DNA from: Burkholderiales bacterium | GTDB lineage: Bacteria; Pseudomonadota; Gammaproteobacteria; Burkholderiales; SG8-41 | Length of the DNA stretch: 64,000 nucleotides | Assembly (NCBI GenBank): GCA_036262035.1 | Contig: DATAJS010000010.1 | Coordinates: 372,001-436,000 of the forward strand | Direction of reading: 5' to 3' | Part shown: in pieces, positions 39,801 through 48,387 of the stretch | Layout of the letters: every line of letters starts with the position of its first letter | How positions within the stretch are numbered: the first letter of the stretch is position 1 | Program-made: the position numbers and the translations under genes | Notes under the pieces: model-generated | What the model was told of the DNA's origin: nothing | Database searches by the model: none | What the model saw: only the letters and a program-made list of their open reading frames with translations

Positions 39801-42598
39801 GTCGTCGGCTCATCGAATAAGAACAGTGTCGAATGTCGAGTGTTGAGTGTTGAGTTGGTTGTCCGTTTGCTGCTGCTCGCCGCTTCGGCCAGGTGGCCGG
39901 CCAGCTTCAGACGCTGTGCTTCGCCGCCCGACAACGTGGGGACGGGCTGGCCGAGCTTGAGGTACTCGAGGCCGACATCGGCGAGCGGCTGCAGGACGCG
40001 CTGGATCTCCTTGTTCGACTTGAAGAGCGCGAGCGCTTCGGAGACCGTCATCTCCAGCACGTCCGCGATGGAGCGGCCGTCGACCTTCACTTCGAGGATC
40101 TCGTCGCGATAGCGGCGGCCGTTGCAGTCGGGGCAGCGCAGATACACGTCCGAGAGGAACTGCATCTCGACGTGCTCGAAGCCGTTGCCGCTGCACGTCG
40201 GGCATCGCCCGTTGCCCGAGTTGAAGCTGAACGTGCCGGCGGTGTACTTGCGCTCCCTGGCGAGCGGCTGCTGCACGTACAGCTTGCGGATCGCATCGAA
40301 GGCGCCGACGTAGCTCGCGGGATTCGAGCGCGTGGTGCGGCCGATCGGCGACTGGTCGACCATGACCACTTCACCGATCAGGTCGGCGCCTTTGAGCGCC
40401 TCGTGCGTGCCCGGTGATTCGGTCGGCTTGCCTTTCTGCTTGAGCAGCGCGGCGTACAGCACGTCCTGGATCAGCGTCGACTTGCCGGAGCCCGACACGC
40501 CGGTGATGCACACCAGCCGCCCCAGCGGGATCGCAACGTCGATGTTCTTGAGGTTGTGCTCGCTCGCCCCCAGGATCTGGAGGCGGCCCGAAGCATCGTC
40601 ATTCCCGCGGAGGCGGGAATCCATTTCGACGTTCGAGGCCCCGACAATGGGTTCCCGATCGCTTCCGCTATCGCGGGTCGGGAATGACGATCTTTCATCG
40701 ACGTGTTTGCGCCCGGCCAGGTAATCCCCGGTCAGCGACCCCGCCGCATTCCGTACCTGCGAAGCCGCCCCGAAGTACACGATCTCGCCGCCGCGCTCGC
40801 CCGGCCCCGGCCCCATATCGAGGATGCGATCGGCGGCGAGCATCACCTGCGGGTCGTGCTCGACGACCACGAGCGTGTTCCCCGCGTCGCGCAGCTTGTG
40901 CATGACGTCGACCACGCGGCCCATGTCTCGCGGATGCAGGCCGATCGAAGGCTCGTCGAGGACGAATAGCGTGTTCACGAGCGAGGTGCCGAGCGCGGTC
41001 GTGAGGTTGATACGCTGCACTTCGCCGCCCGACAGCGTGCGCGACTGGCGGTCGAGCGTGAGATACGACAGCCCGACGGTGCAGAGATAGTTCGCGCGCG
41101 TGCGGATCTCGCCGAGCAATAGCCCGGTCGCGTCGTCGAGCGGCTGCGGCAGCTCGACCGTGTCGAAGAAGCGCTTGGTACGCTCGATCGGCAGCAGCAT
41201 GAGATCGTGTACCGTGAGGCCCGGCAGCTTTTCCAGCGTCTCGCGCGAGAGCTTTGCACCGAGCGGCAGGAAGCGCTGCGCCGGCGCGAGCACCGCGTCG
41301 GCGTTCGCTTTGGAGCCCAGACGCCACGCGAGCGCCTCGAGCTTCAGCCGTGCGCCGCCGCAGGTCGTGCACGCGGTGTAGGCGCGGTACTTCGACAGCA
41401 GCACGCGCACGTGCATCTTGTAGGCTTTCGTCTCCAGCCACGTGAAGTAGCGGCCGACGCCGTACCACGTGCCCGGCCACGATTTGCGCCAGCTCTTCCA
41501 CTCGGGCTCGCCGTGCAGCACCCAGTGGCGCTGCGCGTCGGTGAGCTCGCGCCATGGCGTGTCCAGCGGGATGCCCCGCTTCTTCGCGTACTGGACGAGG
41601 TCGTCCTGGCACTCCTTGCCCGAGGCGGTCTGCCACGGCTTCACCGCGCCTTCGCGCAGGGTCTTCGATTCGTCGGGGATGACGAGACCGAAGTCGAGCC
41701 CGATGACGCGGCCGAAGCCGCGGCAGGTCTCGCACGCGCCGAGCGGCGAGTTGAACGAGAACAGCGACGGCGTCGGCTCCTGGTAGTGGATGTCGCACTC
41801 GGCGCAGTGCAGGTCGCTGGAGAACTTCCAGCAATCCAGCTCGGCCGACTCGTCGCCGACCACGTGCACGTTGACGCGGCCCTGGCCCACCCGCAGCGCC
41901 GCCTCCAGCGCTTCCACCACGCGCGAGCGCTCGGCGTTCCCCATGCGGAAGCGGTCCTGCACGACCTCGATGGTGTCCCCGCGCTGCTGGTGGATGCGGG
42001 TATAGCCCTGCTGCTCGAGCAGCGCTTTGACTTCGGCTTCGGTGAAGTTCTTCGGGATCGCCACGGGGAAGGTGACGACGAGGCGCGGGTCACCCGATCC
42101 GGACGCGCGACGCGTCATGTCGTCCGCGATGCTCTCCGGGTTGTCGCGCCGCACCGGCGCGCCGCAGCCGAGGCAATAGAGCTGCGCACCGCGGGCGTAC
42201 AGCAGCTTCAGGTGGTCGTTGAGCTCGGTCATCGTGCCGACCGTCGAGCGCGAGGTGCGTACCGGGTTGGTCTGATCGATCGCGATCGCCGGCGGGATGC
42301 CTTCGATGGCGTCGACCTGCGGCTTGTCCATGCGGTCGAGGAACTGCCGCGCGTACGGCGAGAAGGTCTCGACGTAGCGCCGCTGGCCCTCGGCGTACAG
42401 GGTGTCGAACACCAGCGACGACTTGCCGCTGCCCGATACGCCGGTGACGACGACGAGCTCGTTCGCGGGGATCTCGAGCGTGAGGTTCTTGAGGTTGTTC
42501 TGGCGCGCGCCGCGGATGACGATCGCCTCGCGCTGGGCGCGCGGCGACGCTTTGAGCGGAGAAGAGGAAACAGCGGGCTTGTAGCCTGATTCGGGCAT
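36815..42598 (-). CDS. uvrA: Double-length (tandem-fused) excinuclease ABC subunit UvrA
   Basis: A ~1927-residue protein made of two complete UvrA units in one chain; usual UvrA is ~940. Four Walker A motifs of the form GVSGSGKS lie near residues 53, 700, 1065 and 1602, with four LSGGE signatures. Zinc-module cysteines are kept in both halves ([40 protein letters not shown]). UvrA recognises bulky DNA lesions as a dimer, so this chain may be a built-in dimer. Repeat-derived peptides interrupt it at residues ~637-668, ~915-925 and probably ~1024-1035. The ATG at 42598 is chosen over 42673. Tandem UvrA is known in some betaproteobacteria. Confidence 0.93.
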   Translation of the reverse strand: MPESGYKPAVSSSPLKASPRAQREAIVIRGARQNNLKNLTLEIPANELVVVTGVSGSGKSSLVFDTLYAEGQRRYVETFSPYARQFLDRMDKPQVDAIEGIPPAIAIDQTNPVRTSRSTVGTMTELNDHLKLLYARGAQLYCLGCGAPVRRDNPESIADDMTRRASGSGDPRLVVTFPVAIPKNFTEAEVKALLEQQGYTRIHQQRGDTIEVVQDRFRMGNAERSRVVEALEAALRVGQGRVNVHVVGDESAELDCWKFSSDLHCAECDIHYQEPTPSLFSFNSPLGACETCRGFGRVIGLDFGLVIPDESKTLREGAVKPWQTASGKECQDDLVQYAKKRGIPLDTPWRELTDAQRHWVLHGEPEWKSWRKSWPGTWYGVGRYFTWLETKAYKMHVRVLLSKYRAYTACTTCGGARLKLEALAWRLGSKANADAVLAPAQRFLPLGAKLSRETLEKLPGLTVHDLMLLPIERTKRFFDTVELPQPLDDATGLLLGEIRTRANYLCTVGLSYLTLDRQSRTLSGGEVQRINLTTALGTSLVNTLFVLDEPSIGLHPRDMGRVVDVMHKLRDAGNTLVVVEHDPQVMLAADRILDMGPGPGERGGEIVYFGAASQVRNAAGSLTGDYLAGRKHVDERSSFPTRDSGSDREPIVGASNVEMDSRLRGNDDASGRLQILGASEHNLKNIDVAIPLGRLVCITGVSGSGKSTLIQDVLYAALLKQKGKPTESPGTHEALKGADLIGEVVMVDQSPIGRTTRSNPASYVGAFDAIRKLYVQQPLARERKYTAGTFSFNSGNGRCPTCSGNGFEHVEMQFLSDVYLRCPDCNGRRYRDEILEVKVDGRSIADVLEMTVSEALALFKSNKEIQRVLQPLADVGLEYLKLGQPVPTLSGGEAQRLKLAGHLAEAASSSKRTTNSTLNTRHSTLFLFDEPTTGLHFEDIAKLLKALRKLISAGHSLIVIEHNLDVIRSADWVIDLGPEGGDGGGEIVAEGTPAQVMAHDASHTGKALREYELALSAPAALAAEDASPLTPHASRGSNNICVHNAREHNLKNVHVEIPRGEFTVITGVSGSGKSTLAFDILFNEGQRRYLESLNAYARQFVQAASRPDVDAIFGIPPTVAIEQRTSRGGSKSTVATLTEIYHFLRLLYVKLGTQYCPDCNVPIEPQTIESIVAAVMRDYRNERIGLLAPLIVNRKGIYTDLAKWAAGKGHTHLRVDGAFVPTQPFPRLARFIEHSIELPVAEVTVKPENEATLRACLKAALEHGKGVVHIMDGLDSLEKALVMKDPSLQKTSEAVYSVNRACPSCQKSFPELDPRLFSFNSKHGWCEACYGTGLKIDEVNFDEERQKTGAEDHVLDSWLEWLEIDETCAECEGRRLNKEALAVRYRDQSIAALTELPVEKLRRFFDDVSMAGREAEIARDIIPELRSRLGFLEHVGLGYLALDRAAPTLSGGEAQRIRLAAQLGSNLRGVCYILDEPTIGLHPRDNRILLDTLDALQKKGNTLIVVEHDEETIRRAHHVIDLGPGAGKVGGELIAQGHADDLVGQPQSITGRFLAQPLKHPLHEPRAIARNAPAICVRGATLHNLRNIDVRVPLGRLVAVTGVSGSGKSTFARDVLHDNLCRLVAETRNRKAAPALMGCRAIEGWEGVGRVLEVDQTPIGKTPRSCPATYVGFWDNVRRLFAEVPEARMRGYTASRFSFNTAGGRCDACEGQGVKRIEMSFLPDVRVPCEVCHGQRFNPETLSVRFKGRSIGEVLLMSVDEAVDFFAAHRAIHHCLRLLQDVGLGYLTLGQQSPTLSGGEAQRIKLVTELSKVRTDVSDAGDRPGRAGAVKHTLYVLDEPTVGLHMADVEKLIHVLHRLVDAGNSVVVIEHNLDVIAEADCIVDLGPEGGDGGGRVVVQGSPWQIVRTPDKSHTARILAEFLAERSR
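39826..39855. repeat. GTGTTGAGT-type repeat inside uvrA
   Basis: Units TGTCGAGTGTTGAGTGTTGA lie in frame and encode [12 protein letters not shown] immediately before the Walker B/D-loop segment FDEPTTGLH of the first UvrA unit. The same unit occurs in intergenic DNA at 35583. Confidence 0.75.
40597..40689. repeat. GTCATTCCCG palindromic repeat, copy C, in frame within uvrA
   Basis: A full 93-base copy (31 codons) with arms CGTCATTCCCGCGG and GGTCGGGAATGACG sits inside the coding sequence and is read through as [19 protein letters not shown] followed by [14 protein letters not shown]. It falls in the linker between the first ABC unit and the [12 protein letters not shown] start of the second, where an insertion is tolerable. 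Confidence 0.9.
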
Positions 42599-42771
42599 CG
42601 GACCTGACAGTGGAAAAGCGGTGAGGGAACTGCGGCGGCGGCCCTCGAAAAAGAGCCGCCTGTTGGTGCCCACATTTTACCCGACCGCCACCGCGCGCGG
42701 CAGTCGTCGCCCTGTGTTAACGTCGGCGCGAAGGCCGCCTGTTGACGGAGCGGCGGCTCATGGAGATACCG

Positions 42772-43311
42772 ATGGCAGACAAGGTTCTACTGGTCGTTCC
42801 CGAAGCGCCCGCGCCCGCCGCCGAGGCGAAGGTGCAGGAGCGCGCGATCGACAGGAAAGGTATACGCCTCGGCGTGCTCGACAACAGCAAGGGCAACGCC
42901 GACCACCTCCTGAAGTTCATCGTCGATTCGCTGCAAAGCGAGGTGTCGGTCACCTCGGTCGTGTCCCTGCGCAAGGCGAGCGTGAGCCTGCCGGCGCCCG
43001 ACGAGATCCTGGATCAGCTCGCGCGCGAGGCGGACGTCGTCGTCAGCGCGATGGCCGATTGAGGGTCCTGCACGTCGTGGAGTGTCCACGACATGGCAGA
43101 GCTCAGGAAGCGCGGGCTGGTGACGGCGGTGGTGTGCTCGACCGCGTTCAAGAAGCTGGGTGAGACCCAGGCGAAGATCTTCGGCGTGCCCGACCTGCCC
43201 CTGCTGGTGATCCAGCACCCGCTGGGCGGTCTGGACATCGACAGCGTGAAGGCGCGCGCCGAGGTCGCGACGCCGCAGTTCGTCAAGCTGATCAAGGACC
43301 ACGCCGGCTGA
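42772..43311 (+). CDS. UGSC-type selenoprotein (in-frame TGA read as selenocysteine), locus 1
   Basis: A 179-residue protein if the TGA at 43060-43062 is read as Sec97. Upstream is an alpha/beta-looking half (RKGIRLGVLDNSKGNADHLL; ADVVVSAMAD). After the TGA the frame stays open for 82 codons: GSCTSWSVHDMAELRKRG, then VTAVVCSTAFKKL and PLLVIQHPLGGLD. The U-G-S-C motif is a likely redox pair. A hairpin just downstream fits a bacterial SECIS. The ATG at 42772 follows GGAG by 6 bases. Conventional gene calling would split or truncate it. UGSC selenoproteins were first noted in metagenomes; their reaction is unknown. selABCD are not in this window. Confidence 0.88.
43069..43098 (+). promoter_or_regulatory. 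SECIS-like hairpin of selenoprotein locus 1
   Basis: Stem GTCGTGG (43074-43080) pairs with CCACGAC (43086-43092) around the loop AGTGT, with an outer TGC/GCA pairing. The loop begins 18 bases after the TGA and has G as its second base, matching the general bacterial SECIS model (short stem, G among the first loop bases, ~16-37 bases from the UGA). Confidence 0.8.
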
Positions 43312-44311
43312 CCTCGCGCAGCACGGCCTCCCATTCCGCCGCGACCGATTGCGGCGAATGGTGAGCCGCGACATACGCCTGTCCCGCCGCAATCCGCTCC
43401 AGCACCGCGGCGCGATTGTCTAGCCCCCACGCGATGCCGGCGGCGAGGTCGCCGCCGACCGCCGCGAAAGGCTTGAATTCATCGTAGGCCGCGAGCGCGC
43501 CGGTGACCGCATAGCGTCCGGCGCGCAGCGCTTCGACGACGCGGTTCGGGCCTTTGGCCGCCGAGAACTCGTCGCTCTTCACCGGGATCAGCACGAGGTC
43601 GCACGCGTCGAGCGCTGCCCAGTTGCCGCCGAGCGTCCATTCCTGGAACGTCAGCCTGAGGTCGGGCCCGCTCATCTTCGCGAACGCTGCTTCGAGCCCT
43701 TCGCAGCGCCGCGTCAGCGCGACGATCTCCAGCCGGAAGTCCCTGCGCTGAGGCAGCGTCATCGCGGCCTCGAGCAGCGCGGGCAGGTTGAGCGGCGTGC
43801 CGAACCACAGCGCGCGCACGCCGGACGCGGCCGGCGACCAGCGCGGCGTTCCGGCAGGACCTTCGTACGGATCGCGGACGAGATGGGCCTCGCGATCGGT
43901 CGCGTCCTCGATCGCCGCGGCGAGCCGCAGGCTCGAAGCGGTGACGGTGCCGGCGCGCTCGACCAGCGCGCGGTAATACGGCGTGAGGTCGTGCGGCCGA
44001 GAGAAATAATCGTCGCAGACGTCGACCACGGTCGCGACGGCTCGCTCGTGCGCGCGCTCGAGCAGCGCGATGACCTCATGGGGCTCGGTATGGTTCTTGG
44101 CGACCACCAGCGCGTCGGCGTCGCGCAGCGCGGGGTGCGCATCGTCGATGGCCTCGCCGGGTGACAGGGCGTACCAGTCGCAGGTATGGCCGCGCTCGCG
44201 CAGCGCCTGTAACGGTATGGCGGCGCGATAGCGATAGCTCGCGAGGTCGGACAGGAGATCGGGCGACGAACGCTCGACGTTCGTTCCGGAGACGATCCAG
44301 CGGATGCGCAT
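43292..44311 (-). CDS. Putative GT-B-fold glycosyltransferase
   Basis: A 339-residue protein resembling family-1 glycosyltransferases. The C-terminal part has KGPNRVVEALRAGRYAVTGA and LAAGIAWGLDNRAAVLERIA, like the donor-binding E-x7-E region. The N-terminal part has MRIRWIVSGTNVERSSPDLL. Donor and acceptor are unknown. It is convergent with the selenoprotein gene, overlapping its last 20 bases, and divergent from the partner gene at 44349. The ATG at 44311 is preferred to an upstream one. Confidence 0.7.
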   Translation of the reverse strand: MRIRWIVSGTNVERSSPDLLSDLASYRYRAAIPLQALRERGHTCDWYALSPGEAIDDAHPALRDADALVVAKNHTEPHEVIALLERAHERAVATVVDVCDDYFSRPHDLTPYYRALVERAGTVTASSLRLAAAIEDATDREAHLVRDPYEGPAGTPRWSPAASGVRALWFGTPLNLPALLEAAMTLPQRRDFRLEIVALTRRCEGLEAAFAKMSGPDLRLTFQEWTLGGNWAALDACDLVLIPVKSDEFSAAKGPNRVVEALRAGRYAVTGALAAYDEFKPFAAVGGDLAAGIAWGLDNRAAVLERIAAGQAYVAAHHSPQSVAAEWEAVLREVSRRGP

Positions 44312-44348
44312 GACGCGGCTAGAATACCCGCAAGACACGAAGAGGAGC

Positions 44349-45470
44349 ATGGCCGTGAGCGATCTCGCCGATCTTTTGAAAGCACCCGGAGCCGCCGTCG
44401 AGGCCGACGACGATTTCGAGGCGATCAACGCGCTGTATATGGAGCGCGGCTGGAGCGACGGCCTGCCGATCGTGCCGCCGACCGCGGCGCGGGTCGAGAA
44501 GATGCTCGCGTACTGCGACCGCCCGTGGAACGAATCGATCGCGAAGATCGCGCCGCGCTACGGCGAAGCGACGCCGCTGCGTCTGGCGGCGAACGCGGTC
44601 ATGGCGGGCTGCCGCCCCGAATACTTTCCGCTCCTCGTGCTCGCCGTGGAAGCGCTGTGCGAAGAGCCTTTCAACCTGTACGGCATCCAGGCGACGACGC
44701 ATCCGGTCGCGCCGCTCGTCATCGTCAACGGCCCGGTCGCGCGAGAGCTCGGCATGAACGGCGGACACAACGCTTTCGGCCCCGGCAACCATGCGAACGC
44801 CACGATGGGGCGCGCGATCAGGCTCGCCCTGCTCAACATCGGCGGCGCGATCCCCGGCGCCGGCGACATGTCCACGATGGGCGCGCCGTCGAAGTACAGC
44901 TTTTTCGTGTGCGAGAACGAGGAAGGAAACCCCTGGGAGACGCTCGCCGTCGAGCGCGGCTTCGCGGCCGATACGACGACGATCACGGTGGTCGGCGGCG
45001 AGCCGCCCCACAACGTCAACGACCACGAAAGCCTTTCGGCCGAAGGGATCCTGACCACGGTCGCGGGAACGATGGCGACGACGGGCAACAACGACGTCTA
45101 TTACGACGCCCAACCGCTGGTGATCTTCGGCCCCGAGCACGCCAAGACCGTCGCGGACGGCGGCTATTCCAAGGCCGAAGCCAAACGCTTTCTCCAGCAG
45201 CACGCCAACCTGGCGATGAATCGCTTCTCGAAGGAGAACATCGAGCGCCGCTTTCGTTCCGGCCCGTTCAAGGCGCGCTACGGCGAGGCGCCGCTCGATA
45301 CGCTCATCCCGATGGTCGAGCGCGCGGAGAACATCATCGTCGCGGTGATCGGCGGCGCGGGCAAGCATTCGGCGATCGTGCCGACGTTCGGCGCCACCAG
45401 GTCGGTGACGCTGCCGCTGCGCACGCAGGAAGGGCAGCTCGCGAAGAGCGTCAAGGATTTCAAGCGGTAA
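44349..45470 (+). CDS. UGSC-associated partner protein, member 1 (unnamed family)
   Basis: A ~373-residue protein of a family I cannot name. It shares clear motifs with the products at 59525 and 60615: WSDGLPIVPPT, VMAGCRPEYFP, LYGIQATTHPVAPLVIVNGP, NATMGRAIRLALLNIGGAIPG and NPWETLAVERG. The only Cys plainly shared by all three is the one in AGC[KR]PEY. It lacks the second Cys of GGNGCFGP (here GGHNAFGP). No signal or membrane helix is seen. A GTG at 44355 lies at a better distance from AGGAG than the ATG at 44349. It follows the UGSC gene on the same strand with one opposing gene between. Confidence 0.75.
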   Translation: MAVSDLADLLKAPGAAVEADDDFEAINALYMERGWSDGLPIVPPTAARVEKMLAYCDRPWNESIAKIAPRYGEATPLRLAANAVMAGCRPEYFPLLVLAVEALCEEPFNLYGIQATTHPVAPLVIVNGPVARELGMNGGHNAFGPGNHANATMGRAIRLALLNIGGAIPGAGDMSTMGAPSKYSFFVCENEEGNPWETLAVERGFAADTTTITVVGGEPPHNVNDHESLSAEGILTTVAGTMATTGNNDVYYDAQPLVIFGPEHAKTVADGGYSKAEAKRFLQQHANLAMNRFSKENIERRFRSGPFKARYGEAPLDTLIPMVERAENIIVAVIGGAGKHSAIVPTFGATRSVTLPLRTQEGQLAKSVKDFKR

Positions 45471-45474
45471 AATA

Positions 45475-45545
45475 CGCGGTGCGTTATCACGCACCCTACG
45501 TGTCGATCGCGGTCGATCCGTAGGGTGCGCGTAAGCGCACCGCGC
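45475..45545. repeat. GTAGGGTGCG palindromic repeat, copy 1
   Basis: Arms GCGGTGCGTTATCACGCACC...CTAC and GTAGGGTGCGCGTAAGCGCA form an inverted pair between the convergent partner gene and the molybdenum hydroxylase gene. Further copies lie at 49511, 57873, 59467 and 60558. Confidence 0.88.
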
Positions 45546-45548
45546 CGT

Positions 45549-47753
45549 TCAGGCGCGCGATAGCGCGCCCAAGACCTTGTCCGCGGTGAACGGCACCGAC
45601 CGCAGCCGAACCCCCGTCGCATCGTAGATCGCATTCGCGATCGCCGACGGCACCACCGCCGCCGCGGGCTCGCCCGCGCCCCACGGCGCCTCGCTCGGCC
45701 GGTCGATGAGGTCGATCGCGATCTGCGGCACGTCGGGGAAGCGCAGGATCGGATAGCTCTCCCAGTCGACGCTGGTGACGCGCGAGCGGTCGAACTTGAC
45801 CTCCTCGATCAAGGTGCGGCTCACCGTCTGCACGATGTTGCCTTCGATCTGGTTCTTCAGCCCGTCCGGGTTGATGATCTGGCCGCAGTCGTGCGCGCAG
45901 TAGAAGTTCGTCACTTTCACCGCGCCGGTCTTGCGGTTCACCTCGACGTCGGCGACGACCGCGACGTAAGTGCGCACGAGCTCGTACTTGATGTACGAGA
46001 AGCCGCGTCCGCGGGCGACGTCGCCGCTGTCGCGGCCGCTGCTCTTGCCAAATGAGCGCGGCGTCCACTGCGCGAGCCTGGCGGCGCGCTCGATGCACTC
46101 GGCGCCCCGCGCGTCCTTGAGGTGCTTCAGCCGGTACTGGATCGGATCCGCCCCGGCCGCCGCCGCGACCTCGTCGATGAAGCTCTCGTTCGCATAGGTG
46201 TTCTGCATGCGGCCCGGCGTGCGTATCCACGACGGCTTGAACGGCGTGTGCTCGAGCCAGTGCGCGGTCGCTTTCACGTTGGGGAAAGCGTACGGGATCG
46301 CGAGCGCCTGGTGGATGTTGCCGGGGAATGCGAGATCCTTCGGCATGCCGGCAAGCTCTGCGGCGACGAGTGTTACCTCGAAGCCTTTCGGCCGGTCCGG
46401 GATGTACACGTGCGAGTCCCACGCGACGACGTTGCCGTTCGAGTCGATTGCCGCCGAGTGCTCGAGCAGCGTCGGCGGTCCTTTGGGATCCCAGCCGTGC
46501 TCGTCCTGCCGGCTCCATTGCACGCGCACCGGGCGGCCGAGCTCGGTCGCGAGCAGCGCCGCGTCCGCGGCGGCGTCCTCATGGCCGTTGCGGCCGTAAC
46601 AGCCCGCACCTTCGACGTACACGCAGCGCACGTGGTCGGGCTTCATCGAGAACATGTTGGCGAGCTGCTTCTTCAGCATGTGCGTCGCCTGCGACGCGCT
46701 CCACACCGTGAGGCGGCCGTCCTTGTATTCCGCGATGGCGCACGACGGGCCGATCGAGCCGTGGGTATGGATCGCGAAGTCGTAGGTCGCGTGCAGCGTC
46801 TTGCCGGTTTTCATCGCGTCGGCGGCGTTGCCGACGTTCTGGAAGACCTCCTCCTTGACGACGTTGGTCGAGCGCACGTGCTCCCACAGCTTCGAAGGAT
46901 CGGGCAAGCCCTGCCAGTCCGACCATTTCGCCTGGATCGCATCGGCGCAGCGGATCGCCCCCCATTCGTCCTTCGCGACTGCGGCGAGGAAGTTGCCTTT
47001 GCGCACCGTCGCAAGGTAGCCGGGAAGCTTCTTCGCCGCGCTGTCGTCGTACGCAACGAGGTCGGCCTTGAGCGCCGCAGGCCGCACCACGCGCGCGTGC
47101 ACCATGCCCGGGACTTTGACGTCCTGCATGTAGGTGAACCTGCCGTACACCTTGTCGGGAATGTCGAAGCGGCGTATCGGCTTGCCGACGATGGCGTAGG
47201 TCGCGGGCGGTTTGAGCGCGACCTTGTCGTTCACCTTGGTCTCGAAGTGGCTGCCGCCGATGAGCTGGGCATAGGGCACGCTCGCGCCGCCGCCGAGGCG
47301 CATCACCGCGCCGTCCTTGGCATAGACGCCGTCGCGCGCGAGATTGAGCTTTTGCGCGCCGCGGTCGAGCAGCGCTTCGCGCGCGGTTGCGCACGCGCGG
47401 CGGATCTGCATGCCGCCGAGCTGTATGGTGAGGCTGCCCCAGGTCTGGCCCTGGTCGGGTGTCAGGGCGGTGTCGCCCTGCACCAGCGTCACGCGCTCCA
47501 GCGGTACGCACAGCTCTTCAGCGGCGATCTGCGACAGCGCGGTCGAGACGCCGGTGCCGAGATCGACCTTGCCCGAATACACCGTGACGCGGCCGTTGCC
47601 GTCGATCGCGACGAAGCCGTCGACTTCGTTGGCGGCGACGGTCTTGGTCGCCGTCGCGGCGGCGCCCGCGATCGTCGGCGCCACGCTGAAGGTGACGACG
47701 AGCGCGCCGGAAGCTTTGAGGAATTCGCGTCGGGTGAGGATCGTATCGTTCAT
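45549..47753 (-). CDS. Molybdopterin-binding subunit of a xanthine-oxidase-family hydroxylase
   Basis: A 734-residue large subunit of the isoquinoline-1-oxidoreductase/aldehyde-dehydrogenase type. A twin-arginine signal (TRREFLKASGALVVTFSVAP) indicates export of the folded enzyme. Family marks are FVAIDGNGRVTVYSGKVDLG, YVEGAGCYGRNGHEDAAADA, RVQWSRQDEHGWDPKGPPTL and PWGAGEPAAAVVPSAIANAI with the C-terminal catalytic Glu. The substrate is unknown. The [2Fe-2S] subunit gene lies 11 bases upstream. No FAD subunit is encoded, as is typical when electrons go to a cytochrome. Confidence 0.9.
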   Translation of the reverse strand: MNDTILTRREFLKASGALVVTFSVAPTIAGAAATATKTVAANEVDGFVAIDGNGRVTVYSGKVDLGTGVSTALSQIAAEELCVPLERVTLVQGDTALTPDQGQTWGSLTIQLGGMQIRRACATAREALLDRGAQKLNLARDGVYAKDGAVMRLGGGASVPYAQLIGGSHFETKVNDKVALKPPATYAIVGKPIRRFDIPDKVYGRFTYMQDVKVPGMVHARVVRPAALKADLVAYDDSAAKKLPGYLATVRKGNFLAAVAKDEWGAIRCADAIQAKWSDWQGLPDPSKLWEHVRSTNVVKEEVFQNVGNAADAMKTGKTLHATYDFAIHTHGSIGPSCAIAEYKDGRLTVWSASQATHMLKKQLANMFSMKPDHVRCVYVEGAGCYGRNGHEDAAADAALLATELGRPVRVQWSRQDEHGWDPKGPPTLLEHSAAIDSNGNVVAWDSHVYIPDRPKGFEVTLVAAELAGMPKDLAFPGNIHQALAIPYAFPNVKATAHWLEHTPFKPSWIRTPGRMQNTYANESFIDEVAAAAGADPIQYRLKHLKDARGAECIERAARLAQWTPRSFGKSSGRDSGDVARGRGFSYIKYELVRTYVAVVADVEVNRKTGAVKVTNFYCAHDCGQIINPDGLKNQIEGNIVQTVSRTLIEEVKFDRSRVTSVDWESYPILRFPDVPQIAIDLIDRPSEAPWGAGEPAAAVVPSAIANAIYDATGVRLRSVPFTADKVLGALSRA

Positions 47754-47764
47754 GACCGTCCTCC

Positions 47765-48232
47765 TTACGCGGCCTCGGACGCGCGCTTGATCGCGCGAAC
47801 GATGCGCACGTGCGTGCCGCAGCGGCAGAGATTGCCGGCGAGCGCCTGGCGGATCTCGTCCTCGGTGGGTTTCCTGTTGCGGTCGAGGAGGGTCTTCGCC
47901 TGCATGATCATGCCGTTGATGCAATAGCCGCACTGCACCGCCTGCTCCTCGACGAACGCGCGCTGCAGCGGATGCGGCTTCTGCGGCGTGCCGATGCCTT
48001 CGAGGGTGAGGATGGTCTTGCCGGCGGCTTCGGACACCGGGATGGAGCACGAGCGCACGGCGCGCCCGTTCATCTCGACGGTGCACGCGCCGCACTGGCC
48101 GAGGCCGCAGCCGAAGCGCGGACCGTGCAGGTCGAGATCGTTGCGCAGAACGTACAGGAGCGGGGTCCTGGGATCGTCGACGCGCACGGCGTGTGACCGG
48201 CCGTTGACGCGTAGCGTGTAGTTGGCGGCCAT
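47765..48232 (-). CDS. [2Fe-2S] subunit of the molybdenum hydroxylase
   Basis: A 155-residue electron-transfer subunit with two [2Fe-2S] clusters. The ferredoxin-like ligands are in FGCGLGQCGACTVEMNGRAV plus the following SCSI; the helical-domain ligands are in QCGYCINGMIMQAK and AGNLCRCGTHVRI. It pairs with the exported large subunit and has no signal itself, so the pair is probably exported as a complex by hitch-hiking on the Tat signal. Confidence 0.93.
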   Translation of the reverse strand: MAANYTLRVNGRSHAVRVDDPRTPLLYVLRNDLDLHGPRFGCGLGQCGACTVEMNGRAVRSCSIPVSEAAGKTILTLEGIGTPQKPHPLQRAFVEEQAVQCGYCINGMIMQAKTLLDRNRKPTEDEIRQALAGNLCRCGTHVRIVRAIKRASEAA

Positions 48233-48297
48233 CGTTGTCTCCTCCTGTGGGGCGGCAAAACGACTCTAGACCCACCGCCGGCCGCGGGCAACTTCCC

Positions 48298-48386
48298 CGT
48301 CATTCCCGACCCGCGCCAGCGGGAGCTATCGGGAATCCATTTTGATGTCGAAGCCGAAATGGATTCTCGCCTTCGCGAGAATGACG
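48298..48386. repeat. GTCATTCCCG palindromic repeat, copy D
   Basis: Arms CGTCATTCCCGACCCG and TTCGCGAGAATGACG with inner ATCCATTTT...AAATGGATT. The LLM oxidoreductase stop TGA is at its edge, in the same position as the OsmC stop in copy A. Confidence 0.88.
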
Positions 48387-48387
48387 A

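Noticed and set aside
43093-43311. A stand-alone 72-codon gene starting at the ATG after the locus-1 TGA
   Set aside because: It would start inside the hairpin, lacks a ribosome site, and drops the GSCT motif that is contiguous with the upstream frame; read-through by selenocysteine explains the data better.
45549-48275. A 908-residue single-chain molybdenum hydroxylase fusion
   Set aside because: The first ~174 residues are a shadow of the [2Fe-2S] subunit gene; the twin-Arg signal at 47753 marks the true N-terminus.
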